Assembly (NCBI GenBank): GCA_014189435.1
Contig: CP050293.1
Coordinates: 1,555,001 to 1,619,000 of the forward strand
Length of the DNA stretch: 64,000 nt
Direction of reading: 5' to 3'
Origin: Mesorhizobium loti
GTDB taxonomy: Bacteria > Pseudomonadota > Alphaproteobacteria > Rhizobiales > Rhizobiaceae
Numbering within the stretch: the stretch's first letter is position 1; the number at the start of each line of letters is the position of its first letter. The position numbers and the translations under genes were made by a program. The notes beneath the pieces are model-generated. The model saw nothing but the letters and a program-made list of their open reading frames with translations. It was not told the origin of the DNA and searched no databases. This document shows positions 27,581 to 36,900 of this stretch, piece after piece.

Positions 27581-29914
27581 ATGAACGAGGCAGTTCGAAA
27601 TCCCGCCAAGCCTACCAACGGGCCGATCATCGAGATCGAGAACCTGTCGATCTCCTTCTTCACCCGCAAGGGTGAGATACCGGCCGTCATGGATTTTTCC
27701 TGCACCGTCATGCCGGGCGAGGCGATGGGCATCGTCGGCGAATCCGGCTGCGGCAAGTCGACCGTGTCGCTCGGCATCATGCGCGATCTCTCCAACATCG
27801 GGAAGATCGTCGGCGGCAAGATCAAGTTCCAGGGCAAGGACATGGGCGAGCTCACCGACGAGGAGCTGCGCTCCATTCGCGGCAACAAGATCGCGATGAT
27901 CTACCAGGAGCCGATGGCGAGCCTGAACCCGGCGATGAAGGTCGGCCAGCAGCTGATGGAAGTGCCGCTGATCCACGACAAGGTGTCGAAGGAAGAGGCC
28001 TACAAACGCGCGCTCGATATGGTGCGTTCGGTCAAGCTACCCGATCCCGAGCGCATGATGCGCTCCTATCCGCACCAGCTCTCCGGCGGCCAGCAGCAGC
28101 GCATCGTCATTGCCATGGCGCTGCTGTCGAAGCCGGCGCTGCTTTTGCTCGACGAGCCGACGACGGCGCTCGACGTGACGGTCGAGGCGGGCATCGTCGA
28201 CCTGGTCAAGGGGCTCGGCGAGAAGTTCGGCACATCGATGATCTTCGTGTCGCACAATCTCGGCCTGATCCTGGAAACCTGCGACCGCATCACGGTGATG
28301 TATTCGGGCGAAGCGGTCGAGACCGGCAAGATCAAGGACGTGTTCGACCGGATGCGCCATCCCTATACGCAAGGGCTGTTCCGCTCGATCCCGCTGCCCG
28401 GCGCCGACAAGAATTCAAGGCCGCTGATTTCTATCCCAGGCCAATTGCCGTTGCCGCATGAGCGGCCCAAGGGCTGCAATTTCGGCCCGCGCTGCCACCA
28501 TTTCGTCGAGGGCGTCTGCAACGCCGCCGAAATCCCGATGATCGAGGTCGAGGGACATGAAGGCCATTTCTCGCGCTGCGTGCGCTTCAACGAGATCGAC
28601 TGGGAAGCGCTGCCGCCCGGCGCGAAGAAGGTCAATGAGCGCGTCGTGCCCGGCGCACCGGTGCTCAAGATCGAGGACCTCAGAAAATACTACAAGGTCG
28701 GCGGCAGCGAAGTCTTCGGCTCGAGCGAAGGCCGCGTCGTCAAGGCCAATGAGACGATCTCGTTCATGGCACGCGAATCCGAGACCGTTGCCATCGTCGG
28801 CGAATCCGGTTGCGGAAAGTCGACGCTGGCCAAGGTGCTGCTCGGGCTGGAGACCGCAAGTGCCGGCACGGTGACGCTGGGCAACAAGGAAATCCAGTCG
28901 ACCGGCATCGAGAAGCGCAGCGTCGAAACCGTATCGTCGATCCAGATGGTGTTCCAGAATCCGTTCGACACGCTCAATCCCAGCCATTCGGTCGGTTCGC
29001 AGATCATCCGCACTTTGGAGAAATTCAATGTCGGCAAGACGGTTGCCGATCGCCGCAAGCGCATGCTTGAACTGCTCGACCTGGTGAAGTTGCCGCGGGC
29101 GTTCGAGACCCGCAAGCCGCGCCAGCTCTCCGGCGGCCAGAAGCAGCGCATCGGCGTGGCGCGCGCCTTTGCCGGCGATGCCAAGGTGGTGGTGGCCGAC
29201 GAGCCGGTCTCGGCACTCGACGTGTCGGTGCAGGCGGCGGTGACCGAGCTTTTGATGGACATCCAGCGCAAGAACAAGACGACGATGCTGTTCATCAGCC
29301 ACGACCTGTCGGTCGTGCGCTACATCGCCGACCGCGTCGTCGTCATGTATCTCGGCTATATCGTCGAGCAAGGCACGACCGACCAGATCTTCGCGCCGCC
29401 CTACCACCCCTATACCGAGGCGCTGCTGTCGGCGATCCCGATCGCCGACACCAGCGTGGTGAAGCGCCACATCGTGCTGGAAGGCGACATCCCGTCGGCG
29501 ATGAACCCGCCTTCGGGCTGTCCGTTCCAGACCCGCTGCGGCTACAAGAAGCTGGTGCCGGACAATCTGTGCGAGACCAAGGTGCCGCCGGTCAAGCATC
29601 TCGGCGACGGCCATATGAGCCTGTGCTGGCTGGCCGACGACGTGCTGGCCAAGATGGAGCCGGTGATCAAGTTCGACAAGGAACACGCCGCGCATGAGGG
29701 TGTGCCGGAAGACGCGCCGCACGGCACTGGGCCGGCTTCGACAGGAACAGCGCCCAACCGGCCGCGTGGCAAATCGTCGACCGCGGAAGCGGACGAGATC
29801 GGCGAGGCCGTGGAGCAGGGCCAGGCTGGGATGCGAGCCCGTCGCCACAAAGTAATCGACGAGTCTTCCGAGACCGGTGTTAAAAAGCCGAAAGATACGA
29901 CAAGGCGGCACTAA
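27581..29914 (+). CDS. ABC transporter fused double ATP-binding protein (DppD-DppF type)
   Basis: A 777-residue cytoplasmic ATPase with two complete nucleotide-binding domains fused in one chain. Walker A motifs G-E-S-G-C-G-K-S-T are at residues 53-61 and 407-415. Each half has L-S-G-G-Q signatures and a Walker B, and each ends in the cysteine-containing oligopeptide-transporter C-terminal motif (F-G-P-R-C-H-H, F-Q-T-R-C-G). ATG 27581 follows GGAG. An upstream open frame from 27263 overlaps the permease and is not coding. The last ~85 residues are a charged, low-complexity tail (E-D-A-P-H-G-T-G onward) absent from ordinary members. It powers the permease pair encoded just upstream. Confidence 0.93.
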   Translation: MNEAVRNPAKPTNGPIIEIENLSISFFTRKGEIPAVMDFSCTVMPGEAMGIVGESGCGKSTVSLGIMRDLSNIGKIVGGKIKFQGKDMGELTDEELRSIRGNKIAMIYQEPMASLNPAMKVGQQLMEVPLIHDKVSKEEAYKRALDMVRSVKLPDPERMMRSYPHQLSGGQQQRIVIAMALLSKPALLLLDEPTTALDVTVEAGIVDLVKGLGEKFGTSMIFVSHNLGLILETCDRITVMYSGEAVETGKIKDVFDRMRHPYTQGLFRSIPLPGADKNSRPLISIPGQLPLPHERPKGCNFGPRCHHFVEGVCNAAEIPMIEVEGHEGHFSRCVRFNEIDWEALPPGAKKVNERVVPGAPVLKIEDLRKYYKVGGSEVFGSSEGRVVKANETISFMARESETVAIVGESGCGKSTLAKVLLGLETASAGTVTLGNKEIQSTGIEKRSVETVSSIQMVFQNPFDTLNPSHSVGSQIIRTLEKFNVGKTVADRRKRMLELLDLVKLPRAFETRKPRQLSGGQKQRIGVARAFAGDAKVVVADEPVSALDVSVQAAVTELLMDIQRKNKTTMLFISHDLSVVRYIADRVVVMYLGYIVEQGTTDQIFAPPYHPYTEALLSAIPIADTSVVKRHIVLEGDIPSAMNPPSGCPFQTRCGYKKLVPDNLCETKVPPVKHLGDGHMSLCWLADDVLAKMEPVIKFDKEHAAHEGVPEDAPHGTGPASTGTAPNRPRGKSSTAEADEIGEAVEQGQAGMRARRHKVIDESSETGVKKPKDTTRRH

Positions 29915-29926
29915 ACCGGGAAGGCG

Positions 29927-30517
29927 CTAGTTGCCACATTGCTGCAACTGGACGGCGTAGTCCCGCGCCATCTTCTCGGTCGCGCGGGCATAACCTTGCA
30001 CACCGGCATCGCCCCGATTGCCCCGGCCATAGGCGGTCCAGCCGAGATAGTAGGCGAGGTAGAGATTGTAGGTGTCGTTGCGGGCGACGCCATATGTGTC
30101 TGCCGTCTTGGAATGATACCAGCCGACGAAATCGACCGCGTCGGCGAATTTCGTCCGCCGCGCCGCCCAGTTGCCGGTCTCGCTCTGATATTGCGACCAG
30201 GTGCCGTCCAGCGCCTGCGAGAAACCGGTGGCCGACGAGACGTGCTTCCACGGAATGAAGCCGAGCAGCTTGGTGCGTGGCGGCCGGGCATTGCTCTTGA
30301 AGCCCGATTCCTTGCGAACCGTCGCCATCAGCACGGGAACGGGAATGCCGTATTTCTGCTGGGTGCGCTCGGCGGCCGACTGCCAGTTGTCGAACCAGCC
30401 GTCATTCTGGTCGAAGACGGCGCAGACATTGTTGATGTGATTGGGCGGCGTGGCGCAGGCCGAAAGCGCCAGCAGCACACAAACCGCACCAATTTTACTA
30501 AAACTCGGACTACGCAT
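29927..30517 (-). CDS. Lytic transglycosylase-like lipoprotein (SLT domain)
   Basis: A 196-residue lipoprotein: lipobox L-S-A-C with Cys21 as the lipidation site. The remainder is a small goose-type/SLT-like lysozyme fold. The segment V-R-K-E-S-G-F holds the probable catalytic glutamate and G-F-S-Q-A-L-D-G-T-W the typical following helix. Such enzymes cleave peptidoglycan glycan strands, releasing 1,6-anhydromuramyl products. It converges on the ABC ATPase gene with a 12-nt gap. No clear Shine-Dalgarno is seen, but the lipobox supports this start. Confidence 0.85.
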   Translation of the reverse strand: MRSPSFSKIGAVCVLLALSACATPPNHINNVCAVFDQNDGWFDNWQSAAERTQQKYGIPVPVLMATVRKESGFKSNARPPRTKLLGFIPWKHVSSATGFSQALDGTWSQYQSETGNWAARRTKFADAVDFVGWYHSKTADTYGVARNDTYNLYLAYYLGWTAYGRGNRGDAGVQGYARATEKMARDYAVQLQQCGN

Positions 30518-30725
30518 TGGCAGAGCAATAGGCCGAAATCATAAAGGGAATCTTGCTGCGCTCGTTAACGCTTCGCCGGCGCAGTCTCCCAAGGAAATCC
30601 AGTATCGATAATCCGACGCATTTCGTCGTTTTTTCTAAACAGATATCGCAGAAATGCCGCCGTGGATAAAATCACGCCCGCAAACGGCGTATTTCTGACA
30701 GCTTGCCTGGTTTGCCGGGGCTTTG

Positions 30726-32273
30726 ATGCCAGGCATGAACGAACCAAGACGCAAACGCGGCGCCGAGCGCACCAGCAACAGGGGGCCGTCGGCCATCCCG
30801 CAACTGCCGCTGCGGCGGGTGACAAATCCCTATCCACCAATGGCCATGCTGTCGCCCGACCAGATCGAACAGATCCACCAGGGGTCGATGCACATATTGG
30901 AGAATTTCGGTATCGAGGTGATGAGCCCGCGCGCGCTGTCGCTGTTCGAGAAGGCAGGCGCCAAAGTCGATCACGCCTCAGCGAATGTCCGTATCGATCG
31001 TGGCCTGGTCGCCGAGGCGCTGAAGACCACGCAGTCCAGCTATGTGTTGACGCCGCGCAACCCGGCCAAGTCAGTTCATCTCGGCGGCAACACCATCAAC
31101 TTCACCCTCGTTGCCGGGCCGCCCAATGTGCATGACATGGAGCGCGGCCGCCGCGCCGGCAATTTGCGCGACTATGCGGACCTCACCCGGTTGGCGCAGC
31201 ATTTCAACTGCATCCATATGCTCGGCAACCAGGTCTGCGCGCCGGTGGAACTGCCGGCAAACTCCCGTCACCTCGATACCTACTTCACCAATCTGACGCT
31301 GACCGACAAGAGCTTTCATGTCTCGGCGATCGGCCGGGGCAGGGCGTTGGATGGCATCGAGATGATGGCGATTTCGCGTGGGCTGACGCTCGACCAGATG
31401 CGCGACGATCCCGGCATCACCACCATCATCTCGGTCAACTCGCCGCGCCGCTTCGACGAGATGATGGCCGAGGGGCTGATGACCATGTCCGAATTCGGTC
31501 AGTCGGTGGCGGTGACGCCATTCACGCTGATGGGGGCGATGAGCCCGGTGACGCTGGCCGGTGCGCTGGCGCAGCAGAACGCCGAGGCGCTGTTCGGCGT
31601 CGTGCTGACGCAGCTGGTGCGACCCGGTGCGCCGGTGATGTACGGCGCCTTCACCTCCAATGTCGACATGAAGTCAGGCGCGCCGGCCTTCGGCACGCCT
31701 GAGAACACCAAGGCCAACATCGCGTCGGGGCAACTGGCGCGGCACTACGGGCTTCCGTACCGCACGACGCCGGGCTCGGCCTCCAACGCCGCTGACGCGC
31801 AAGGCGCCTATGAGACGCTGATGGCGCTGTGGGGCGCGGTGCTCGGCCACGGCAACCTGGTCTACCACGCCGCCGGCTGGCAGGAGGGCGGGCTGACGGC
31901 ATCGTTTGAAAAGTTCATCATCGACGTCGAGATGATCCAGCACATGATGGAGTTCCTGCGCCCTATCGAGGTCAACGAGGCCGAGCTTGCCGTCGAGGCT
32001 CTGGGCGCGGTGCCGACCGGCGGCCATTTCTTCGGCGAGCCGCACACGCTGGAGCGCTACGCCACCGCCTTCTACCAGCCGATGCTGTCCAACTGGCAGA
32101 ATTACGAGGCCTGGCAGGAAGCCGGCGGGCTCGACGCCACGGCGCGCGCGACACGGCTGTGGAAGAAGGCGCTGGAAGATTATGTCGAGCCGGTGATGGA
32201 TATCGCCGTGCGCGAGGCTCTGGAGGCCTACATGGCCAAGCGCAAGGAAGCGATCGGGCAGGGCGAGCCGTGA
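30726..32273 (+). CDS. Trimethylamine methyltransferase (MttB) family protein, non-pyrrolysine
   Basis: A 515-residue MttB-superfamily protein. Characterised members transfer a methyl group from a quaternary or tertiary amine (trimethylamine, glycine betaine, proline betaine, carnitine) to a corrinoid protein. Recognisable blocks are I-L-E-N-F-G-I-E-V near residue 60, G-N-T-I-N-F near 130, and G-S-A-S-N-A-A-D-A-Q-G-A-Y-E-T in the C-terminal half. The frame has no internal amber codon, so pyrrolysine is not used, as in the betaine-type relatives. The start could be ATG 30726 (GGGG 5 nt upstream) or ATG 30735. It is followed after 57 nt by a dimethylglycine/sarcosine dehydrogenase-like gene, suggesting stepwise demethylation. 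No corrinoid protein gene is in the window. Confidence 0.88.
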   Translation: MPGMNEPRRKRGAERTSNRGPSAIPQLPLRRVTNPYPPMAMLSPDQIEQIHQGSMHILENFGIEVMSPRALSLFEKAGAKVDHASANVRIDRGLVAEALKTTQSSYVLTPRNPAKSVHLGGNTINFTLVAGPPNVHDMERGRRAGNLRDYADLTRLAQHFNCIHMLGNQVCAPVELPANSRHLDTYFTNLTLTDKSFHVSAIGRGRALDGIEMMAISRGLTLDQMRDDPGITTIISVNSPRRFDEMMAEGLMTMSEFGQSVAVTPFTLMGAMSPVTLAGALAQQNAEALFGVVLTQLVRPGAPVMYGAFTSNVDMKSGAPAFGTPENTKANIASGQLARHYGLPYRTTPGSASNAADAQGAYETLMALWGAVLGHGNLVYHAAGWQEGGLTASFEKFIIDVEMIQHMMEFLRPIEVNEAELAVEALGAVPTGGHFFGEPHTLERYATAFYQPMLSNWQNYEAWQEAGGLDATARATRLWKKALEDYVEPVMDIAVREALEAYMAKRKEAIGQGEP

Positions 32274-32330
32274 TCCCTCCCGTCTTGATTCATCTCACCC
32301 ATCCAACTCACTGATATCAGAGAAAAATCC

Positions 32331-34758
32331 ATGAAATCGCATGCAAAGGTCGTGGTCATTGGCGGTGGCGTCGTCGGGTGCTCCGTGCTGTTCCATCTCG
32401 CCCGCCACGGCTGGACCGATGTCGTCTTGCTGGAGCGCGACGAACTGACATCGGGTTCGACCTGGCACGCGGCCGGCGGCATGCACACCATCAATGGCGA
32501 CCCCAACGTCGCCAAGCTGCAGAAATACACGATCAACCTCTACAAGGAGATCGAGGAGCTTTCCGGCCAGGCGACCGGCGTGCATCTGACCGGCGGCGTG
32601 CTGCTGGCGGCGACCGAGGCACGGCTGGACTGGCTGCGCGGTGTCGTTGCCAAGGGCCGCTATCTCGGCATCGAGCTTGAGGAGATCTCGCCCAACGAAG
32701 CGGCCGAGCTGATGCCGCTGCTCGATCCCAAGCAGTTTGTCGGCGCCGTCAGAAACAAGGAGGACGGCCATCTCGATCCCTCCGGCGTCACCCACGCCTA
32801 TGCCAAAGCCGCGCGCAAACTGGGTGCGGAGGTCGAGCGCTTCACCAAGGTCGAGGACATCGTGCGGCGTCCTGACGGGCTATGGCGCGTCATCACCAAC
32901 AAGGGCGAGGTGGTGGCCGAGCATGTCGTCAATGCCGGCGGCCTGTGGGCGCGCGAGGTCGGCCGCATGGTCGGCCTCGAACTGCCGGTGCTGGCCATGG
33001 AGCACATGTACCTGATCACCGAGGACATGCCGGAAGTCGCCGCCTGGAACGCCAAGACCGGCACCGAGATCATCCATGCGGTCGACTTCGATGGCGAGCT
33101 CTATCTGCGCCAGGAACGCGGCGGCATGCTGATGGGGACCTATGAGAAAGCCAACAAGCCGTGGTCCGAATACCAGACGCCGTGGAATTTCGGCCATGAA
33201 TTGCTGGCGCCCGACATCGATCGCATTGCGCCATCGCTGGAGGTCGGCTTCCGGCATTTCCCGGCCTTCCAGAACACCGGCATCAAGCAGATCATCAACG
33301 GCCCTTTCACCTTCGCGCCGGACGGCAACCCGCTGGTCGGACCGGTGCGCGGCCTGCCGGGCTTCTGGGTCGCCTGCGGTGTCATGGCCGGTTTTTCACA
33401 GGGCGGCGGCGTCGGCCTGGCGCTGTCCAACTGGATGATCGAGGGCGATCCCGGCGCCGATATCTGGGCGATGGATGTCGCGCGCTATGGCGACTGGGCG
33501 ACGATGGCCTACACCAACGCCAAGGTGCGCGAGAACTATTCCAGGCGCTTCTCGATCCGCTTCCCCAATGAGGAGCTGCCCGCAGGACGGCCGCTGAAGA
33601 CGACGCCGGTCTATGACCTTTTGTCGGCCAAGGGTGCGCAATGGGGCGTTGCCTATGGGCTGGAGGTGCCGCTCTGGTACGCGCCAGCGGGTGTCAAGGA
33701 CGAGTTCTCCTGGCGCCGCTCGAGCGACTTTACACAGGTTGCCAAGGAGGTCGCGACCGTTCGCGATCGCGTCGGCTTGTCCGAGATTTCGAGCTTCGCC
33801 AAATACAAGGTGACGGGTGAGGGGGCGGCCGCCTGGCTCGACCGGATGCTTGCCTGCAAGCTGCCGAAGCCCGGCCGCATGACGCTGGCGCCAATGCTGA
33901 AGGAAGACGGCAGACTGATCGGCGATTTCACGCTGGCCAATCTCGGTGGAGGTGAATGGTTCCTCGCCGGTTCGGGCATCGCCGAGCAATACCATATGCG
34001 CTGGTTCGAGAAGCACCTGCCCGGCGATGGTTCGGTCCGCGTCGAGGCGCTGGGCGCGAAGCTCACCGGCCTGTCGATCGCCGGGCCGAACGCGCGCGAT
34101 GTGCTGGCAAAGGCCACGCGCTCGGACGTCTCCAATACGGCATTTCCGTTCATGGCCATTGGCAGGATGGATATCGGTATGGCGCCGTGCCTGGTCGGCC
34201 GCGTCAGCTACACCGGCGATCTCGGCTATGAGATGTGGGTAGCGCCGGAGTATCAGCGCGCCGCCTTCCAGGCCCTGATGGTGGCGGGCGAGGAATTCGG
34301 CATCGGCCTGTTCGGCTCGCGCGCGCCTCAACGCGCTGCGGCTGGAGAAGAATTACGGCTCATGGGGGCGCGAATACCGGCCGATCTACGGACCTCTGGA
34401 AGCCGGACTCGACCGCTTCGTCGCTTATGGCAAGGACGCCGACTTCATCGGCAAGGCCGCGGCGCTTGCCGAGCGCAAGCAGGGCGGCAAATTGCGCCTG
34501 CGCGTCTTCATCGTCGATGCCGACGATGCCGATGTCATTGGCGACGAGCCGATCTGGTTCGACGGCGCGGTGCGCGGCTGGGTGACGTCTGGCGGCTATG
34601 CGCATCACTCGAAGAAGTCCGTCGCCGTCGGCTACGTGCCGAAGGAGATCGCCGATAAGAGCGACGGCTTCGAGATCGAGCTGCTGGGCAAGCGCCATGC
34701 GGCGCGCATGCAGGCTGCGCCGCTGTTCGACGCCAATTTCGAAAGAATGCGTGCCTGA
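32331..34758 (+). pseudogene. Dimethylglycine/sarcosine dehydrogenase-like flavoprotein, one-base frameshift
   Basis: If repaired, an 808-residue FAD enzyme of the DMGDH/SARDH family: N-terminal amine oxidase domain, central linker domain and C-terminal GcvT (tetrahydrofolate-binding) domain. The dinucleotide motif is I-G-G-G-V-V-G (residues 10-16) and H46 in S-T-W-H-A-A-G-G matches the covalent FAD histidine. Such enzymes oxidise N-methyl groups and pass formaldehyde to folate. The frame is open from 32331 to about 34320 (F-G-S-R-A) and then continues one base out of phase as N-A-L-R-L-E-K-N-Y-G-S-W to the TGA at 34756. An extra C at 34326-34327 explains it. Without repair the first frame ends at 34658 with a garbled tail. 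It is either a sequencing error or recent inactivation; the downstream frame is intact. Confidence 0.85.
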
Positions 34759-34773
34759 AATCAGGCACGCATT
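34746..34773. terminator. Bidirectional terminator-like hairpin
   Basis: AATGCGTGCCTGA / TCAGGCACGCATT, a perfect 13-bp inverted repeat with a 2-nt centre. It includes the stop codon of the dehydrogenase gene and is followed by an AT-rich stretch. It sits between two converging genes and could end transcription from both sides. Confidence 0.65.
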
Positions 34774-34791
34774 ATTCAAATTATCAAGGCG

Positions 34792-35184
34792 CTAGGCGCT
34801 GCGGCGGTTGTCCAGCGCGAAGGCGCCGGCGCCGGCAAACACCAGATAAAGGAAGATGAAGCAGAACGAGATCGCCGCATCGCCACCGTTGTTGACCGGG
34901 AAGAAGTCGCGCGGCATGTGCGCCATGAAATAGGCGATCGCCATCTCGCCGGCCAGAAGGAACGCGACCGGGCGGGTGAACAGCCCCAACGCCAGCAGGA
35001 TGCCACCGGCGAATTCGAGGATGCCGGAGCTGAGTGACAGCCCACTCAAAGCACCGGCATGGTCGCTGACCGGGAAATTGAACAGTTTCTGGCTGCCGTG
35101 CTCGATAAACTGCAGCGCGGTCATGATGCGCAGTACGCCCAGAGCCTGCGGCTGATACTTGGCGAGGCTTTCGAAAAGCTTCAT
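34792..35184 (-). CDS. DoxX family membrane protein
   Basis: A 130-residue integral membrane protein with four hydrophobic segments, of the DoxX/YqjF family. Characteristic features are the early R-I-M-T-A-L-Q-F-I-E-H-G-S-Q-K-L and the segment G-G-I-L-L-A-L-G-L-F-T-R-P. DoxX-type proteins have been linked to redox and thiol stress and to terminal oxidases, but most have no defined reaction. GGAG lies 7 nt upstream of the ATG. It stands alone, convergent with the dehydrogenase gene. A second unrelated-context DoxX is at 43160. Confidence 0.85.
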   Translation of the reverse strand: MKLFESLAKYQPQALGVLRIMTALQFIEHGSQKLFNFPVSDHAGALSGLSLSSGILEFAGGILLALGLFTRPVAFLLAGEMAIAYFMAHMPRDFFPVNNGGDAAISFCFIFLYLVFAGAGAFALDNRRSA

Positions 35185-35339
35185 CTAAAACTCCATTTTG
35201 GCGTCCCGGACCGGCCATAGATTATCGCCCGGAAATGGACCATTCACTTCCCATGGCCTGCCATCAACAATCGGTGATTGGAAATGTTCCCCAGCCTGGT
35301 CTTTCATATTATTCTCGTCAGGGTTGCATTCTTATCGCG

Positions 35340-35870
35340 ATGGTTGTATGTGAATGCTCTCAACATGTGGGTTCCCTTTGCCATGAAAAAGTCGTCATCA
35401 TCCTGTTCGCTATCCTTGCAGGCACCAGCTTCGCCATGGCCGAGGACGCCGGCTGTGAGGCCTTCAAGTGGCCAGTCACGCGGGAACAGGCGCTGTTTGC
35501 CGCCGCCCCGGCAACACCGTCCGGAGCGACGCTGGCGGTGGGCGCTGCCGCGGATCTGGCACTGGTGCCGGTGGAGAAGGCCGGCTTCGCGCTGGCGCCC
35601 GAACATGCCCCGGCGTCAGGCACGTTTGGCGCCGTCGCCAGCGTGGACGTACCGGCCGAGGGGGCCATCCAGATAAGTCTGTCGGGGGAGGCCTGGATCG
35701 ATGTCATCCAGGATGGCCAAGCCATCAAGTCGGCCGGCTATAGCGGTGTGAAAACCTGCCCCGGCATCCGCAAGAGCGTGCGCTTCAAGCTCGCGGCCGG
35801 CCCCGCCACCGTCCAGTTCAGCGGTGCGAAAAAGGCAGATCTGAAGGTCGCGGTGCTGGCGCCGGAATAG
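35340..35870 (+). CDS. Small secreted protein of unknown function, start possibly frameshifted
   Basis: No family is recognised. The mature part (about 150 residues, from A-E-D-A-G-C-E-A-F-K-W) is alanine-rich, has two cysteines and ends in an all-beta-looking segment (R-F-K-L-A-A-G-P-A-T-V-Q-F). The in-frame start at 35340 gives an unusual N-terminus without positive charge. An ATG at 35383, one frame off, would give a textbook signal peptide (M-K-K-V-V-I-I-L-F-A-I-L-A-G) if the A5 run at 35386-35390 had one more A. This makes a one-base deletion likely. The in-frame ATG at 35235 is less plausible. It is probably exported to the periplasm. Confidence 0.55.
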   Translation: MVVCECSQHVGSLCHEKVVIILFAILAGTSFAMAEDAGCEAFKWPVTREQALFAAAPATPSGATLAVGAAADLALVPVEKAGFALAPEHAPASGTFGAVASVDVPAEGAIQISLSGEAWIDVIQDGQAIKSAGYSGVKTCPGIRKSVRFKLAAGPATVQFSGAKKADLKVAVLAPE

Positions 35871-35891
35871 GTCGGCGCCAAGCAAAGGAAC

Positions 35892-35925
35892 ACGGCCTTC
35901 ATCGATGGTGCGATGAAAGGCCGGT
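35892..35925. terminator. Imperfect hairpin between converging genes
   Basis: ACGGCC-TTCATCG pairs with CGATGAA-AGGCCG around a short loop, with small bulges, and is followed by GTGCTTTG. It lies between the small secreted protein gene and the VOC gene on the other strand. There is no strong U tract. Confidence 0.45.
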
Positions 35926-35952
35926 GCTTTGTACCAGCCGTGTTTATCGCCG

Positions 35953-36729
35953 TCAGCGCACCGGCGCCATCAAGGCGAAGTGTGCGCCTTGCGGATCCTG
36001 GCACTGCACGATCCAGCTGCCGCCGGGGACCTCCATCGGCCCCATCAGGATCTTGCCGCCATTGTCGGTCACCCGTTTGGCCGCCGCGTCGATGGCCGTG
36101 ACGTTGAAATAGAACTGCCAGACCGGGACCGGAATCTGCTGCGGCTTGTTCATGATGCCGCCGCCGGATTCGGGACCGGCCGTAAACGTCTGGTAGGTGC
36201 CCATCGGACCCATGTCGAAATCGCCAGCATTGGCCCAGCCGAACTGATCGGAATAGAAGTCGAACGCGGCCTTCCAGTCGCTCGTGTAAAGCTCGTGCCA
36301 GCCGATATGGCCCGGCGTGCTGGCTGGCACGACAGGCTGGTCGGGACCGTTCGGCTGCAGGAACATGAAGGTCGCGCCCTGCGGATCGGCTACGACGGCA
36401 AAGCGGCCGACGCCTGGAATGTCGTCGGGCTGACGGTGGACGGCGCCGCCGGCTTTCTCCAGCGATGCCGTCGAGGCATCGACTTCACTTGTCTTGATGT
36501 AGCCGAGCCAAGCGGGTGGCATGCCCATCTTGGCGGCATCCTCGGGCATCGTCATCAGGCCGCCGACGCCACGTTCGCCGACATTCATGACGACATAGCG
36601 CGGCATGCCGGGCGCCACGTCGAAAGGCTGCGCCGTCCAGCCGATCACCTTAGGGTAGAACGCCTCGGCGGCGTCGAGATCTGTGGTCATCAATTCGTAC
36701 CAGAAGAAGGGCATCGGGGATTTTGGCAT
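35953..36729 (-). CDS. VOC-family (glyoxalase-like) protein, two domains
   Basis: A 258-residue protein made of two vicinal-oxygen-chelate modules. The first begins P-F-F-W-Y-E-L-M-T-T-D-L and the second I-G-W-H-E-L-Y-T-S-D-W. The layout matches the CFP-30B/27-kDa-antigen group of glyoxalase-like proteins, whose substrates are mostly unknown. ATG 36729 is chosen for GAGGAG at 6-nt spacing; a GTG 15 nt upstream overlaps that site. The gene is monocistronic. Metal-binding histidine and glutamate positions are only partly evident, so activity cannot be inferred. Confidence 0.85.
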   Translation of the reverse strand: MPKSPMPFFWYELMTTDLDAAEAFYPKVIGWTAQPFDVAPGMPRYVVMNVGERGVGGLMTMPEDAAKMGMPPAWLGYIKTSEVDASTASLEKAGGAVHRQPDDIPGVGRFAVVADPQGATFMFLQPNGPDQPVVPASTPGHIGWHELYTSDWKAAFDFYSDQFGWANAGDFDMGPMGTYQTFTAGPESGGGIMNKPQQIPVPVWQFYFNVTAIDAAAKRVTDNGGKILMGPMEVPGGSWIVQCQDPQGAHFALMAPVR

Positions 36730-36900
36730 GGTCGGTCTCCTCACCGTTCAGGCATCGATCGTCGTCCGATCCATCCTAGGACGATCTTCACGACGGAAAT
36801 CCGACACCGCCCGGACGATAATGGTCGAACCGCGGTAAGCGTTCCCGGTTGCGCGCCCCGCGTTTTTCGATTTCTCTAGGGTGATGAGGGGGTGCTGTTC

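Noticed and set aside
30726..32273. Pyrrolysine-containing MttB
   Set aside because: The frame has no internal amber codon and no pyl genes are in the window.
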